DNA of 64,000 bases from assembly GCF_028553805.1 (NCBI RefSeq), contig NZ_CP067140.1:1550001-1614000 (forward strand), given 5' to 3'. Both the position numbers and the translations under genes were made by a program. The notes below the pieces were generated by a model, which worked only from the letters and a program-made list of their open reading frames with translations, ran no database searches and was not told where the DNA came from. This stretch comes from Paracoccus saliphilus (lineage in GTDB: Bacteria; Pseudomonadota; Alphaproteobacteria; Rhodobacterales; Rhodobacteraceae). Within the stretch, counting starts at the first letter, position 1. Every line of letters starts with the position of its first letter. Shown one piece after another: positions 45,869 through 54,235 of the stretch.

Positions 45869-46728
45869 GCCGATGATGATTGTTCGCATTTTATGATGAA
45901 GCGAGAACTTGCGGCTAGACATGCGCCTCGAACATCTTCGAAGCTGATAGGTGCGCTAGGGAATTGAACCGCGAGAGTGAGGAACTGGTCTCCAAACTCC
46001 GCTTTACTTGCTTTACCCAGCCGATCAATCACACTCTCGGTGAGAGAGATGGTGTCTTCAAGCTGGTCTATCCACGAGGCGATTATAAGGTTCAGATTGG
46101 CAGACCTACGTTCAAATTGTGAACGAAATTCGATTGGGATAGCGTCCTGAGCGATGTCGCCATTAAGATCGCCCGTGTGCCCGGGCAGGCTATGAATCCA
46201 CTCATGTAGCGCAATGCGCTCTCTGCTATGTGTCTCAGAAAGGTGAGTGCAGTTGATCGTGCGCCTATATACCAGAGAAATATCGGATATGAGATCGATG
46301 TTCTTAGATTTTGCCAGAAAAGAAACCTCATCAAGGTTTACCCTTTCTGGCGGATAATCTTTGCCTTGCATTGGACGTACAATTTGAAAAGGCTCGCTAG
46401 CATATCCATCAATAGCGGCAGTTATGAATTGTTCATCAAGAAGGTTTCGCATGCTTCCCAAAATTTCGCCACAATCGATCAGCTTATATAAGGCTATTGT
46501 TGCGGCATTCTCAGCGACAGCTCGATCCGCTGTCGCTTTCTTTTCTGCACTCAGCTTTTCCTGCCGTGAAACTGTCCAGTACGCAACGACAAACGACATT
46601 ATCCCCGCTAGCAATGTTGCCAAAAACTGGACCATTGCGTCAGACCAACTAACCAGCGCTACAACGTGGCTCCAAGCCTTAACATAACCGACGATGTAAT
46701 CACTCCAAGATTGCCAAATCACTTCCAC
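45865..46728 (-). CDS. Hypothetical membrane-anchored protein
   Basis: This 287-residue protein has a likely membrane helix at about 30-52 (AMVQFLATLLAGIMSFVVAY), then a coiled cytoplasmic stretch (RQEKLSAEKKATADRAVAEN) and a mostly helical soluble domain. It is convergent with and slightly overlaps the PIN gene. The base composition is more AT-rich than the rest of the island. No family recognised. Confidence 0.55.
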   Translation of the reverse strand: MEVIWQSWSDYIVGYVKAWSHVVALVSWSDAMVQFLATLLAGIMSFVVAYWTVSRQEKLSAEKKATADRAVAENAATIALYKLIDCGEILGSMRNLLDEQFITAAIDGYASEPFQIVRPMQGKDYPPERVNLDEVSFLAKSKNIDLISDISLVYRRTINCTHLSETHSRERIALHEWIHSLPGHTGDLNGDIAQDAIPIEFRSQFERRSANLNLIIASWIDQLEDTISLTESVIDRLGKASKAEFGDQFLTLAVQFPSAPISFEDVRGACLAASSRFIIKCEQSSSA

Positions 46729-46792
46729 AGCTTTACCCGGTGCGTATCGGCTAGATGATGGGCGAGCAGGTAATGCCCGGCCTCAATATTCG

Positions 46793-47071
46793 TCAGCGAT
46801 CAAGGCACAGAAACAGGTCTTCAACGACATATTCGTTGCCAGGAAGCGTCCGAGTTGACGCGGGCTCGGCTCGTGCCTTTCCTCCAGCTTGGCAGATTCG
46901 GGTTGCCTCAGCTAAGGTTTTACTTTTCGCAACCTCCTCCGAATCCGAAGTCAATGTATTGCGCTGAATTTTCACGCTGGCTCCGTTGAAATCGCTAACG
47001 ATCGGATCAACAGGGGTGCAGGCGCTAAGCCCTGCAATTGCGATGCTAAAACTGAAAGCTGTGAAGCGCAT
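46793..47071 (-). CDS. Small lipoprotein, 92 residues
   Basis: This is a short protein with a lipoprotein signal peptide and lipobox (AIAGLSACTP; modified Cys18) and a soluble domain with three further Cys (LAEATRICQAGG and DLFLCLDR). It would be attached to a membrane facing the periplasm. Similar small lipoproteins occur in rhodobacterial prophages; a protective or exclusion role is possible but unproven. Confidence 0.6.
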   Translation of the reverse strand: MRFTAFSFSIAIAGLSACTPVDPIVSDFNGASVKIQRNTLTSDSEEVAKSKTLAEATRICQAGGKARAEPASTRTLPGNEYVVEDLFLCLDR

Positions 47072-47199
47072 GAATATCTCCAGATCGATTGATTCGTTTA
47101 CGCATATTCACATGCCTGTGACTTCATTAATAGGCGGTTTTTTGCTTGCAGAATCGAAGAACAAGGCGGCACACTGAATCCTTTAATTTGGAGTGAAGA

Positions 47200-47469
47200 A
47201 TGCCGCTATATGTTATCAGCTATGACCTGAGGGCCCCAAATAAAGATTATCAACCTCTCTGGGATGAAATGGATAGGCTTGGAGGCCATAAGCCACTGCA
47301 ATCAGTGTATTTTCTCAATGTCAACACTGCCAAAGCAGCGACACTACGTGAGCATCTTGCGAAGTTCATAGATGATAATGATCAGTTGATCGTTGTGCCG
47401 TTTGATGATCGACCCGCGCATCAGAAGGCTAATTCAGGAACAAATGATTGGATAAACAGCAACCTATAG
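47200..47469 (+). CDS. Orphan Cas2-like (SinR-family) small protein
   Basis: This 89-residue ferredoxin-fold protein of the Cas2/VapD-like group shows the first strand YVISYDLRAPNKDY, with the conserved aspartate after YVISY, and SVYFLNVN, DDNDQLIVVPF. No cas1, other cas gene or repeat array is present in the window, so it is not part of a CRISPR system here. It may be a stand-alone nuclease, toxin or binding protein. Confidence 0.7.
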   Translation: MPLYVISYDLRAPNKDYQPLWDEMDRLGGHKPLQSVYFLNVNTAKAATLREHLAKFIDDNDQLIVVPFDDRPAHQKANSGTNDWINSNL

Positions 47470-47481
47470 TTTCGATTTGTA

Positions 47482-47838
47482 CTAATTTGGCAGCGTAGAA
47501 TCGGCAAGTTGCCATGCACCAAATGCGAAGAAAGTCAAAGAGGCAAGAAATGATAGGTATCCGACAGGCGTCCAGATTCTTTCTTGTGTTTTCATCTCGC
47601 GAACATGCGCTGATGCAGCCAGACTTGCAAACATCCAGCAGAGCGCACCAAATACATCACCCATGATCCATAAGCGAAACGAACAGCGCAATGCGTCCGA
47701 ACCAGTCTTTTCGGCAAGATCAGATAATTGCGTTAGAAGCGCAATCATGGCTCCAGAATTCAGCGCCAAAACTCCCGCAATTCCCCCACGAATAAAGCTG
47801 CGGACTCCTTCGTTAGCCTGATTGATATCGATGGTCAT
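47482..47838 (-). CDS. Small membrane protein coupled to an XRE regulator
   Basis: This 118-residue protein has three likely membrane segments (about 17-38, 54-74 and 90-110). Its start overlaps the stop of the XRE gene by four bases, so both come from one message. It may be an effector whose level is set by the regulator, or an immunity or exclusion protein. No family recognised. Confidence 0.55.
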   Translation of the reverse strand: MTIDINQANEGVRSFIRGGIAGVLALNSGAMIALLTQLSDLAEKTGSDALRCSFRLWIMGDVFGALCWMFASLAASAHVREMKTQERIWTPVGYLSFLASLTFFAFGAWQLADSTLPN

Positions 47839-48062
47839 TTTCTGAGTCTAACCCCAGCACCGCCGCCATTCTCTGCAATGAACTCAACGCCAGCGGTTTC
47901 CAGGGCCGCGCGGATCGCGGCGACGGCATCGGCTGAGGCGTTGATCGCGCCGCTTCCCTCTGCACGCTTCACGGTCGGTACAGATATCCCCGCAGATTCG
48001 GCAACTTGCGCCTGAGATAGGCCTAGAAGTGATCGGGCAGCACGGATTTGATTGCCTGTCAT
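47835..48062 (-). CDS. XRE-family helix-turn-helix regulator
   Basis: This 75-residue Cro/CI-type protein has helix-turn-helix LLGLSQAQVAESAGISVPTVKR and a typical C-terminal tail (AALETAGVEFI). The ATG at 48062 is chosen because GAGG lies just before it; an ATG nine codons earlier exists. It is divergent from a four-gene operon, and dyad operators lie between them. Likely the island's lysogeny-type repressor. Confidence 0.78.
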   Translation of the reverse strand: MTGNQIRAARSLLGLSQAQVAESAGISVPTVKRAEGSGAINASADAVAAIRAALETAGVEFIAENGGGAGVRLRK

Positions 48063-48084
48063 ATTTTCCTCTTGATCCGTTGGG

Positions 48085-48116
48085 ATCATATGTTATGATG
48101 ATCTATAGGGATCATA
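48085..48116. promoter_or_regulatory. Operator dyads between the XRE gene and the four-gene operon
   Basis: ATCATATGTTATGAT (48085-48099) is a perfect inverted repeat with arms ATCATA and TATGAT. A further ATCATA arm at 48111-48116 can pair with the TATGAT arm. The site lies in the 76-base gap between divergent starts. It is the expected place for the XRE repressor to act on both promoters. Confidence 0.65.
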
Positions 48117-48138
48117 CCCAAGAAGGAGAATTACCACA

Positions 48139-48339
48139 ATGGCACTCAAACACCGCCCTCGGGCGAACGGGATCGGCTTGCCTGCTGAATGGCTGGCCGA
48201 GATCCACGATCTTCTCACCCTGGCGCTGGACGCCACAGAACGCGCCGCCGGGTATTCGCCCGCCGAGCGTGAATATCGCAGCTACACCCGCGCGGCTCTG
48301 CGCCGCGTCAATCGTATCATGGAAGGAGAGATGGCATGA
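48139..48339 (+). CDS. Hypothetical 66-residue protein
   Basis: First gene of a coupled four-gene plus-strand operon opposite the XRE gene; AAGGAG lies nine bases before the ATG. Arg-rich and helical (AEIHDLLTLALDATERAAG), no family recognised. Its stop overlaps the next start (ATGA). Confidence 0.55.
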   Translation: MALKHRPRANGIGLPAEWLAEIHDLLTLALDATERAAGYSPAEREYRSYTRAALRRVNRIMEGEMA

Positions 48340-48545
48340 GCAAGGAACTCATTCACAAGGTCAACGACGCACACGATCGGCTTAATGAAGGGCTGATGCA
48401 AAACGAGCTCTTGTATGACGCAACCTGCAATCGGGATAATGCGCACCTGAATTTCGGAGCTAGCCATACAACCGAGATCATCAGGGATGTGCTGCGCCAG
48501 CTCGACGGCATCGCGAATGAGTTGCGGCAAGGCGGTGACGCATGA
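48336..48545 (+). CDS. Hypothetical 69-residue protein
   Basis: Second gene of the coupled operon, with ATGA overlaps on both sides. Acidic and helical, with HKVNDAHDRLNEG and EIIRDVLRQLDGIANEL segments. No family recognised. Confidence 0.5.
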   Translation: MSKELIHKVNDAHDRLNEGLMQNELLYDATCNRDNAHLNFGASHTTEIIRDVLRQLDGIANELRQGGDA

Positions 48546-48817
48546 CTTACCAATACAGCCCCGAGAATCTGATCAAGACGCAGCACCCAGAAGAATGGGC
48601 AGAGGCTTGCGCTTATATGGCTTCTCAGATGATCCGCACGGCGTGCCTAGCGCTTGATAACGATGGCAGTGGTCTTTGCTCCATTGAAGAACGCACCGCC
48701 TCGGTTTCCACTACTCTTGAGGTTTCGCAGGCCCTCATGGCCATCGTGATTGATGGAACGGAAGTCTTGGGCCGAAAAGTCGGAGCAGGCATCTGGAAAA
48801 AGGAGGATGCAGCATGA
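48542..48817 (+). CDS. Hypothetical 91-residue protein
   Basis: Third gene of the coupled operon. It contains PEEWAEACAYMASQMIRTAC and a hydrophobic C-terminal helix (TTLEVSQALMAIVIDGTEV). No recognised family; coupled by ATGA at both ends. Confidence 0.5.
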   Translation: MTYQYSPENLIKTQHPEEWAEACAYMASQMIRTACLALDNDGSGLCSIEERTASVSTTLEVSQALMAIVIDGTEVLGRKVGAGIWKKEDAA

Positions 48818-49143
48818 ACCGCCGTCAGCTTATAGCCGCCGCGCCAGCTACGCTCATCGCTGGTTCTGCCGTATCCGGCACCGTCACGCCAATCGAGGCA
48901 ACATACCGAGAGATCGTGCGTTTGCGAGCCATACAGAATGCTGATGGCTTGTCCGACGATCAGGTGGACGCCTGGGGCGACAAGGTGATGGAACTAGCGG
49001 ACGGCATTATCGACATGCCGAGCCAAGGGCCGATGGACTTCATATACAAGATCATGGGTTATACGCTCGATGGCGAACATGAGCTTGACCAAAGCCACCT
49101 GGGTAAACGTCTCTGGGTCGAGGCACGCGCACTCGTCGCCTGA
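48814..49143 (+). CDS. Hypothetical 109-residue protein with signal-like N-terminus
   Basis: Last gene of the coupled operon. The N-terminus MNRRQLIAAAPATLIAGSAV has a twin-arginine-like start and an alanine-rich core, so export is possible. The mature part is acidic and helical. A rho-independent terminator follows 37 bases after its stop. Function unknown. Confidence 0.55.
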   Translation: MNRRQLIAAAPATLIAGSAVSGTVTPIEATYREIVRLRAIQNADGLSDDQVDAWGDKVMELADGIIDMPSQGPMDFIYKIMGYTLDGEHELDQSHLGKRLWVEARALVA

Positions 49144-49180
49144 CTGATCGCCCCGGCTCCGGTCGGAGCAATCCAAGCCG

Positions 49181-49212
49181 AAGCCCCTGCCAAGCACGGG
49201 GGCTTTTGCTTT
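49181..49212 (+). terminator. Rho-independent terminator
   Basis: Arms AGCCCC and GGGGCT around an eleven-base loop are followed by TTTTGCTTT. It closes the four-gene plus-strand operon and touches the end of the convergent Rap1a-like gene, so it may serve both directions. Confidence 0.75.
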
Positions 49213-49684
49213 AGCCATCGCAGGGATATCTCTTGGCGAGGGCCCATAAGACCGTACCTGCTGCGGGAGCATCCATATCGCGGTCAGGCAAGGTGTTCTC
49301 GACATAATCCAGGAAAATGTCTCTGACGAGATCAACAGGAAGTGCTTTCGGCGGGCAATGCTGGTGAACAACTCTCGGGTGGAATTCACCTGTGCTCTCG
49401 TTGAAATGTCCTAACCGCAACCCTTGGGCCAAAAAATTAGCCTCGTTCGCAGTATCGACAACACCAACGAGATAGGCGAAGCAGGTTGATAGGTGAACAT
49501 CTGATCCGTCTCCGAAGCCTCCGCAGGCTTCGTATATGCGCTCCGTAGGGGTGAAGAGGGGAACGTCCTCCGCCGATAAGGGAGCGGGAAGCAGGCACCA
49601 CGCCAGCGCGATTTTCAATGACCAGCGCTTGTAAAGAGCGATGCTGACGATCTTCGCGGCAAAGACTGCAAGTAAATCGCCCAT
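49211..49684 (-). CDS. Rap1a/Tai-like immunity-family protein
   Basis: This 157-residue exported protein has an N-terminal hydrophobic signal or anchor (about 8-38, ending LPAPLSAED). The Rap1a/Tai domain pattern is present: paired Cys in YEACGG and HLSTCFAYLVGVVD, CPP, then VRDIFLDYVENTLPDRDMDAPA and WALAKRYPC. The family includes T6SS amidase immunity proteins but also many of unknown role. GAGG precedes the ATG at 49684. No effector gene is near. Confidence 0.65.
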   Translation of the reverse strand: MGDLLAVFAAKIVSIALYKRWSLKIALAWCLLPAPLSAEDVPLFTPTERIYEACGGFGDGSDVHLSTCFAYLVGVVDTANEANFLAQGLRLGHFNESTGEFHPRVVHQHCPPKALPVDLVRDIFLDYVENTLPDRDMDAPAAGTVLWALAKRYPCDG

Positions 49685-49822
49685 GAAAACTTCCTCGTTG
49701 GGGAAACTAGGTTGTGCAGGATGTGGCCTCGCGTCAATGAAAACCTGATGTGCCGAACTGGCCTCTACCGCGATCCGTATGGTGGGCGTTGGACGATTCT
49801 CCAGCGCAAATCCATCTGACAT

Positions 49823-49842
49823 TGCTAGCTATGTGCTAGCTA
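49823..49842. repeat. Two TGCTAGCTA repeats near the right island end
   Basis: Two exact copies (49823-49831 and 49834-49842) lie about 50 bases from the tRNA. They match the four repeats upstream of the integrase at the other end. Probable arm-type recombination sites. Confidence 0.7.
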
Positions 49843-49889
49843 AGCAAATAGCGCCGCAGCCAGTTTTCACTGTAAGTTGTTGAAATGAT

Positions 49890-49966
<77 letters not shown>

Positions 49967-50142
49967 CTACACGGGTGAATAGCCGCGGAAATCGGGTTGT
50001 GCAATGACGAATTCTGCCTTTTCCGGTGCTGTGCGTGCCTTGTGCCAGTGATCTTTGTCTCCTGGATAGCCGCGAAGAAATAACAGGAGGTCGAGCGAAA
50101 TCGACAAGAGGCCATGGGTGATCGTGTTTCGATCCGGAACGG

Positions 50143-50907
50143 TCAGCTTGACGCAATCGCGTTGGCGGCTTCGGATGCAAGCGGGGCGACGCGGCGGCGA
50201 AACTCTTCGGGCTGCCATTCCGACAGGGAGCCGGCGATGTGGATGGCGCCGAGCGGCCGATTGTCGGCACCGGAAATCGCGACGCCGACGGCGACCTCGC
50301 CCATCAGGATTTGCTCGATTGCCAGGGCGTGCCCGTTCTGACGGGTCAAGGCGATCTGATCGCGGATGGCCTGCGGATCGGTCAGTGTGCGCGGGGTCAG
50401 TGGTCTCAGATCAGCGGCAGCGAGAAGCTCGTCGACTTCATCGTCCGGCAGCATTGCCATCGCCGCCCAGCCTCCGGATGTGCAGAATGTGGGAACGCTA
50501 TTACCGATCAGCGTCGCGAAGAACATCTCGCGCTTGCTTTGCATCCTTGCGGCATACACCATCCTTTGACCGTTGAAGAGCGACAGATCTACCCGTTCGC
50601 GCACATTGCGGCGCAGTTCCAGGAGGATGGGGCTGGCCCGGCGCAGCAGCGGGTTCAAGCGCAGATAGTTATAGGCCAGGTCGAGTATGCCGAGATCGAG
50701 CATGAAGCCCCGACCATCGGCACTGAGCCGCATATATCCCAACTCGCGGAAACTATGCACGATTCGTTGGGCGGCACTGCGGGTGATTCCGGCGCGCGAG
50801 GCGATCTCTGCCAGTGAAAGTGGCCCGTCGGCCTGCTGAAAAGCTTCGAGAACCTGCACCGCACGGCCCAGAGACTGCACAAAAATTGGGTCGTCCTGAG
50901 TTCGCAT
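50143..50907 (-). CDS. IclR-family regulator
   Basis: This 254-residue protein has an N-terminal winged helix (about 10-70, LAEIASRAGITRSAAQRIV) and an IclR effector domain (about 85-250, with GEVAVGVAISGADNRP near the ligand site). It is divergent from the M81 and peptide-transport operon and is the likely regulator. Start taken at ATG 50907 (after GGGAAAAG); one nine codons upstream (50934) is also possible. Confidence 0.85.
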   Translation of the reverse strand: MRTQDDPIFVQSLGRAVQVLEAFQQADGPLSLAEIASRAGITRSAAQRIVHSFRELGYMRLSADGRGFMLDLGILDLAYNYLRLNPLLRRASPILLELRRNVRERVDLSLFNGQRMVYAARMQSKREMFFATLIGNSVPTFCTSGGWAAMAMLPDDEVDELLAAADLRPLTPRTLTDPQAIRDQIALTRQNGHALAIEQILMGEVAVGVAISGADNRPLGAIHIAGSLSEWQPEEFRRRVAPLASEAANAIASS

Positions 50908-50976
50908 GAACTTTTCCCGATTTATCGATGACATTTGATCCGCAGCATTGACAGGTTGAAGAGCCAGCCCCTAAGC

Positions 50977-51012
50977 TTGATTTTCAATGCAGTTGTATCG
51001 GATTGCAATACA
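50977..51012. promoter_or_regulatory. Possible IclR operator dyads
   Basis: Between the divergent IclR and M81 genes lie TTGATTTTCAA (50977-50987) and TGTATCGGATTGCAATACA (50994-51012), each with inverted arms. The second ends two bases before the M81 ATG. They are candidate regulator sites by position and symmetry only. Confidence 0.4.
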
Positions 51013-51014
51013 CC

Positions 51015-52541
51015 ATGCGAGAGATTGACAGGACAGCACCCCGTATCGCGGTGGCTGGCTTCGTTCATGAGAGCAACTCCTTTGCGCCCAGTCCGGCGGG
51101 GCTGGATGCTTTCCGACACGGAGGAGGGTATCTGCCGATTTCCCGTGGGGAAGAGATTCTTCAGCGTGCCCGCAATGTGAATTTGCCAGTTGCCGGTGCC
51201 GTCGGCTTTGGCGAGGCGGCGGGGTGGCAATTGCTTCCGCTTTTATGGGCGGGCGCGGTTCCATCCGCGCCGGTGACCTTGCCATGCTACACCGCCATCA
51301 CGGACGAGATCCTCCAGCGGCTGCGTGATGCCGCACCGGTGGATGGCGTGTTTCTGGATCTGCACGGGGCCATGGTTGCCGAAACCGTCCCTGACGGTGA
51401 GGGGGCGCTGATCCGCCGGGTGCGCGAAGAGGTCGGCCCGGATGTGCCCGTGGTCGCCGCGCTGGATCTCCATGGCAATATCACGAAGGAGATGGTTGAA
51501 CACGCGGATGCCCTGATCGGTTTCCGGACCTATCCGCATATCGACATGGCCGAAACGGGACGGCGCGCGGCTGTCCAGTTGCAACGGCTGTTGCGAGGTG
51601 GACCGAATTTCAAGGCATTCCGGCAGCTGGACTTTCTGATCGCGATCGCCTGGCAATCGACATTGGCGCAACCGGGCAAGCGCCTCTACGCATTGGCGTC
51701 GGAGCCCATGGAGGGGGTGCATTCGGCATCGCTGTTCATGGGGTTCCCGGCAGCCGATTTCGCGGATTGCGGACCTTCGGTCGTGGCTTACGGCGATACG
51801 CAGGCACAGGCGGATGCGGCGGCAGAGCGGATCGCATCCGCAGTGACCGAGGCAGAGGCGGAATTCGAGGGGTGCACATTCGGCCCTGAAGACGGGGTCC
51901 GCGAGGCGATGCGCTTGGCGCAACATGCGGATAGTCCGATCATCATTGCGGATACGCAGGACAATCCCGGTGCAGGGGGCAATTCCGACACGACGGGCAT
52001 GTTGCGCGCATTGGTGGCCTGCGATGCCCGGGACGCGGCGCTTGGATTACTGACCGATCCCGCCGCCGCAGCCGCTGCCCATGCTGCCGGTGAAGGTGCC
52101 GAGATCGATATTGCGCTTGGCGGCAAGTCCGGCATACCCGGCGATGCCCCTTTCGAGGGCCGTTTTATCGTTGAGAGGCTGTCCGACGGCGCTTGTCGCG
52201 CGACGGGTGGTTTTTATGGTGGCGCGCATCTGCAGCTTGGTCCCTCAGTCTGTTTGCGCATCGGCGGCGTTCGCATCGTCGTGACCTCGGAAAAAGCCCA
52301 GATGGCCGATCGCGAGATGTATCGTTTCGTCGGCATCGAACCCGAGGCCCAGGCCATTCTCGTCAACAAGAGTTCGGTCCATTTCCGCGCGGATTTCAAC
52401 GACATTTCCGGGGCGATCCTGACATGCACCGCCCCCGGACCCATGCCCGTCAGCCCGAAAAGCCTGCCGTTCCGGAATCTGCGGCCTGACATGCGGCTGG
52501 CACCGGGCGGACCACCTTTTACTTCACCCGCGCAAAACTGA
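51015..52541 (+). CDS. M81-family metallopeptidase-like protein (MlrC type)
   Basis: This 508-residue protein of the MlrC family begins PRIAVAGFVHESNSFAP. It has the N-terminal DUF1485-type metal site (GVFLDLHGAMV and ALDLHGN) and the C-terminal domain with DTQDNPGAGGNSDTTGML. The prototype, MlrC of sphingomonads, cleaves linearised microcystin peptides, but most relatives sit in peptide-utilisation operons. It leads an operon with a peptide-type ABC importer and two M20 hydrolases, so it probably opens or trims an unusual imported peptide. No strong ribosome site precedes the ATG. Confidence 0.82.
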   Translation: MREIDRTAPRIAVAGFVHESNSFAPSPAGLDAFRHGGGYLPISRGEEILQRARNVNLPVAGAVGFGEAAGWQLLPLLWAGAVPSAPVTLPCYTAITDEILQRLRDAAPVDGVFLDLHGAMVAETVPDGEGALIRRVREEVGPDVPVVAALDLHGNITKEMVEHADALIGFRTYPHIDMAETGRRAAVQLQRLLRGGPNFKAFRQLDFLIAIAWQSTLAQPGKRLYALASEPMEGVHSASLFMGFPAADFADCGPSVVAYGDTQAQADAAAERIASAVTEAEAEFEGCTFGPEDGVREAMRLAQHADSPIIIADTQDNPGAGGNSDTTGMLRALVACDARDAALGLLTDPAAAAAAHAAGEGAEIDIALGGKSGIPGDAPFEGRFIVERLSDGACRATGGFYGGAHLQLGPSVCLRIGGVRIVVTSEKAQMADREMYRFVGIEPEAQAILVNKSSVHFRADFNDISGAILTCTAPGPMPVSPKSLPFRNLRPDMRLAPGGPPFTSPAQN

Positions 52542-52585
52542 CGCCAAGATCAGCCTGCGCAGAAATACACAACAGGGAGAACATC

Positions 52586-54151
52586 ATGTTCAAGACACTT
52601 ACTGCGAGTCTGCTTGCCACCTCCATGCTGGCAGGCGCGGCCTGGGCCGAGAAAACCGTCACCGCCGTGATGCATTCCGGCCTGCGCGTGCTGGATCCGG
52701 TGATGACCACCGCACATATCACCCGCGACCACGCCTATATGATCTATGACGTCCTGATCGCCCAGGATTCCGATTTTCAGCCACAGCCCCAGATGGCCGA
52801 TTGGGAGATATCCGAGGACGGCAAGACTTATGTCTTCACGCTTCGCGATGGGCTGACCTTCCACGATGGCGAACCGGTGACGGCGACGGATGCGGTCGCC
52901 TCGTTGAAGCGGTGGGCTGAAAACGATGCAGGCGGTCAGGTCATCATGGATCGCACCGAAAGCCTGGAGGCGACCGATGACAAGACCATCGCCTGGGTGT
53001 TGAGCGAGCCTTTCGTTCCGATGTTGAACGTGCTCTCCAAGCAATCGGCGCTGCCCCCGTTCATCATGCCCGCCCGCGTTGCCGAGACCCCAGCTGATGA
53101 AGCGATCACCGATTACACCGGCTCGGGCCCCTTCCGCTTTGTCGAGGAAGAGTTCCAGCCGGGCGTCAGCGTGACCTATGAAAAATATGACGACTATGTC
53201 CCGCGCGATGAGCCGGCGGACTGGATGGCCGGTGGCAAGCATGTGAATGTCGACAAGGTGAAATGGGTGAACATGCCCGATATCCAGACGGCCGTGAACG
53301 CGCTGCTGGGGGGCGAGATCGACTATATCGAACAGTTGCAGGTCGATCTGCTGCCGCTGCTGGAAGGCGATCCGAATGTCACCGTCGAGGTGCGCGAACC
53401 GACGGGGATGCAGACGATGACGCGGCTCAACTTCCTGCATCCGCCATTCGACGATCCGAAAATCCGTCAGGCAGCGCTTGCCGCGATCTCGCAGGAATCG
53501 GTTCTCGCGGCGATGATCGGCAATCCGGAATATTATCAGATCTGCGGCGCGGTCCTGGGTTGCGGCACGCCTTTGGGCAGCGAGACGGATGCAAGCACCT
53601 TGACCGAGGGCGGCGGCATGGAAAAGGCCAAGGCATTGCTGGAAGAGGCCGGCTATGACGGCACTCCGGTCTTGCTGATGGCGCCGACCGACCTGGTCGC
53701 ACTCGCGACGCAGCCGGTCGTGGTGTCGCAGATGCTGCGCGAGGCGGGCTTCAATGTCGATATGCAGCAGATGGACTGGCAGACGCTGGTGACGCGGCGT
53801 GCCGGGCAGGCGGTCCCTGCAGAGGGTGGCTGGAACATGTTCATCACCAACTGGATGGTGCCTGAAATCTCGAACCCGATCAGCAACCCGATGCTGAACG
53901 GACGTGGAGACGATGCCTGGTTCGGCTGGCCGACCGATGAAACGATCGAGCAGTTGAAAGCCGACTACATCGCCGCCGAGGACGAGGCTGGCCAGAAAGA
54001 GGTGAGCGAGGAAATCCAGACCCATGCGATTGACAATGTGCTGCTGGTCCCGCTTGGCCAGTACAGTCTTCCGCAGGCGCGGCGGAACGTGATCACCGGA
54101 ATGATCGAATCCCCCGTGCCGGTATTCTGGAACATCGAAAAGGCGGAATGA
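52586..54151 (+). CDS. Peptide-type ABC transporter substrate-binding protein (family 5)
   Basis: This 521-residue periplasmic protein has a signal peptide (about 1-20, MLAGAAWA cleavage) and the SBP_bac_5 fold typical of DppA/OppA. The fold shows MADWEISEDGKTYVFTLRDG and the DAVASLKRW segment. GGGAG precedes the start. It is followed by a strong intercistronic hairpin and the DppB/C-type permeases. Substrate likely a small peptide or opine-like compound. Confidence 0.9.
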   Translation: MFKTLTASLLATSMLAGAAWAEKTVTAVMHSGLRVLDPVMTTAHITRDHAYMIYDVLIAQDSDFQPQPQMADWEISEDGKTYVFTLRDGLTFHDGEPVTATDAVASLKRWAENDAGGQVIMDRTESLEATDDKTIAWVLSEPFVPMLNVLSKQSALPPFIMPARVAETPADEAITDYTGSGPFRFVEEEFQPGVSVTYEKYDDYVPRDEPADWMAGGKHVNVDKVKWVNMPDIQTAVNALLGGEIDYIEQLQVDLLPLLEGDPNVTVEVREPTGMQTMTRLNFLHPPFDDPKIRQAALAAISQESVLAAMIGNPEYYQICGAVLGCGTPLGSETDASTLTEGGGMEKAKALLEEAGYDGTPVLLMAPTDLVALATQPVVVSQMLREAGFNVDMQQMDWQTLVTRRAGQAVPAEGGWNMFITNWMVPEISNPISNPMLNGRGDDAWFGWPTDETIEQLKADYIAAEDEAGQKEVSEEIQTHAIDNVLLVPLGQYSLPQARRNVITGMIESPVPVFWNIEKAE

Positions 54152-54167
54152 TCCTGCCATTCTGACA

Positions 54168-54199
54168 GTCCGGGGCTGTGAGAGATTGCCGCCCCGGAC
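54168..54199 (+). promoter_or_regulatory. Intercistronic hairpin after the peptide-binding gene
   Basis: Nine-base arms GTCCGGGGC and GCCCCGGAC enclose a 14-base loop in the 84-base gap before the first permease. There is no T-run, so it is likely an RNA-stabilising or attenuating hairpin. Confidence 0.6.
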
Positions 54200-54235
54200 C
54201 CGGACCGATCCGTTCTGCAGAACCAAGGACTTCCA

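Noticed and set aside
46986-47177. A 63-codon plus frame antisense to the small lipoprotein start
   Set aside because: No ribosome site and it overlaps the better-supported lipoprotein gene.
47200-47469. CRISPR-Cas locus around the Cas2-like gene
   Set aside because: No cas1, no other cas genes and no regularly spaced repeats are visible anywhere in the window.
52550-54226. A 558-codon minus-strand frame opposite the peptide-binding protein
   Set aside because: Antisense shadow; the plus-strand gene has a signal peptide, ribosome site and operon context.
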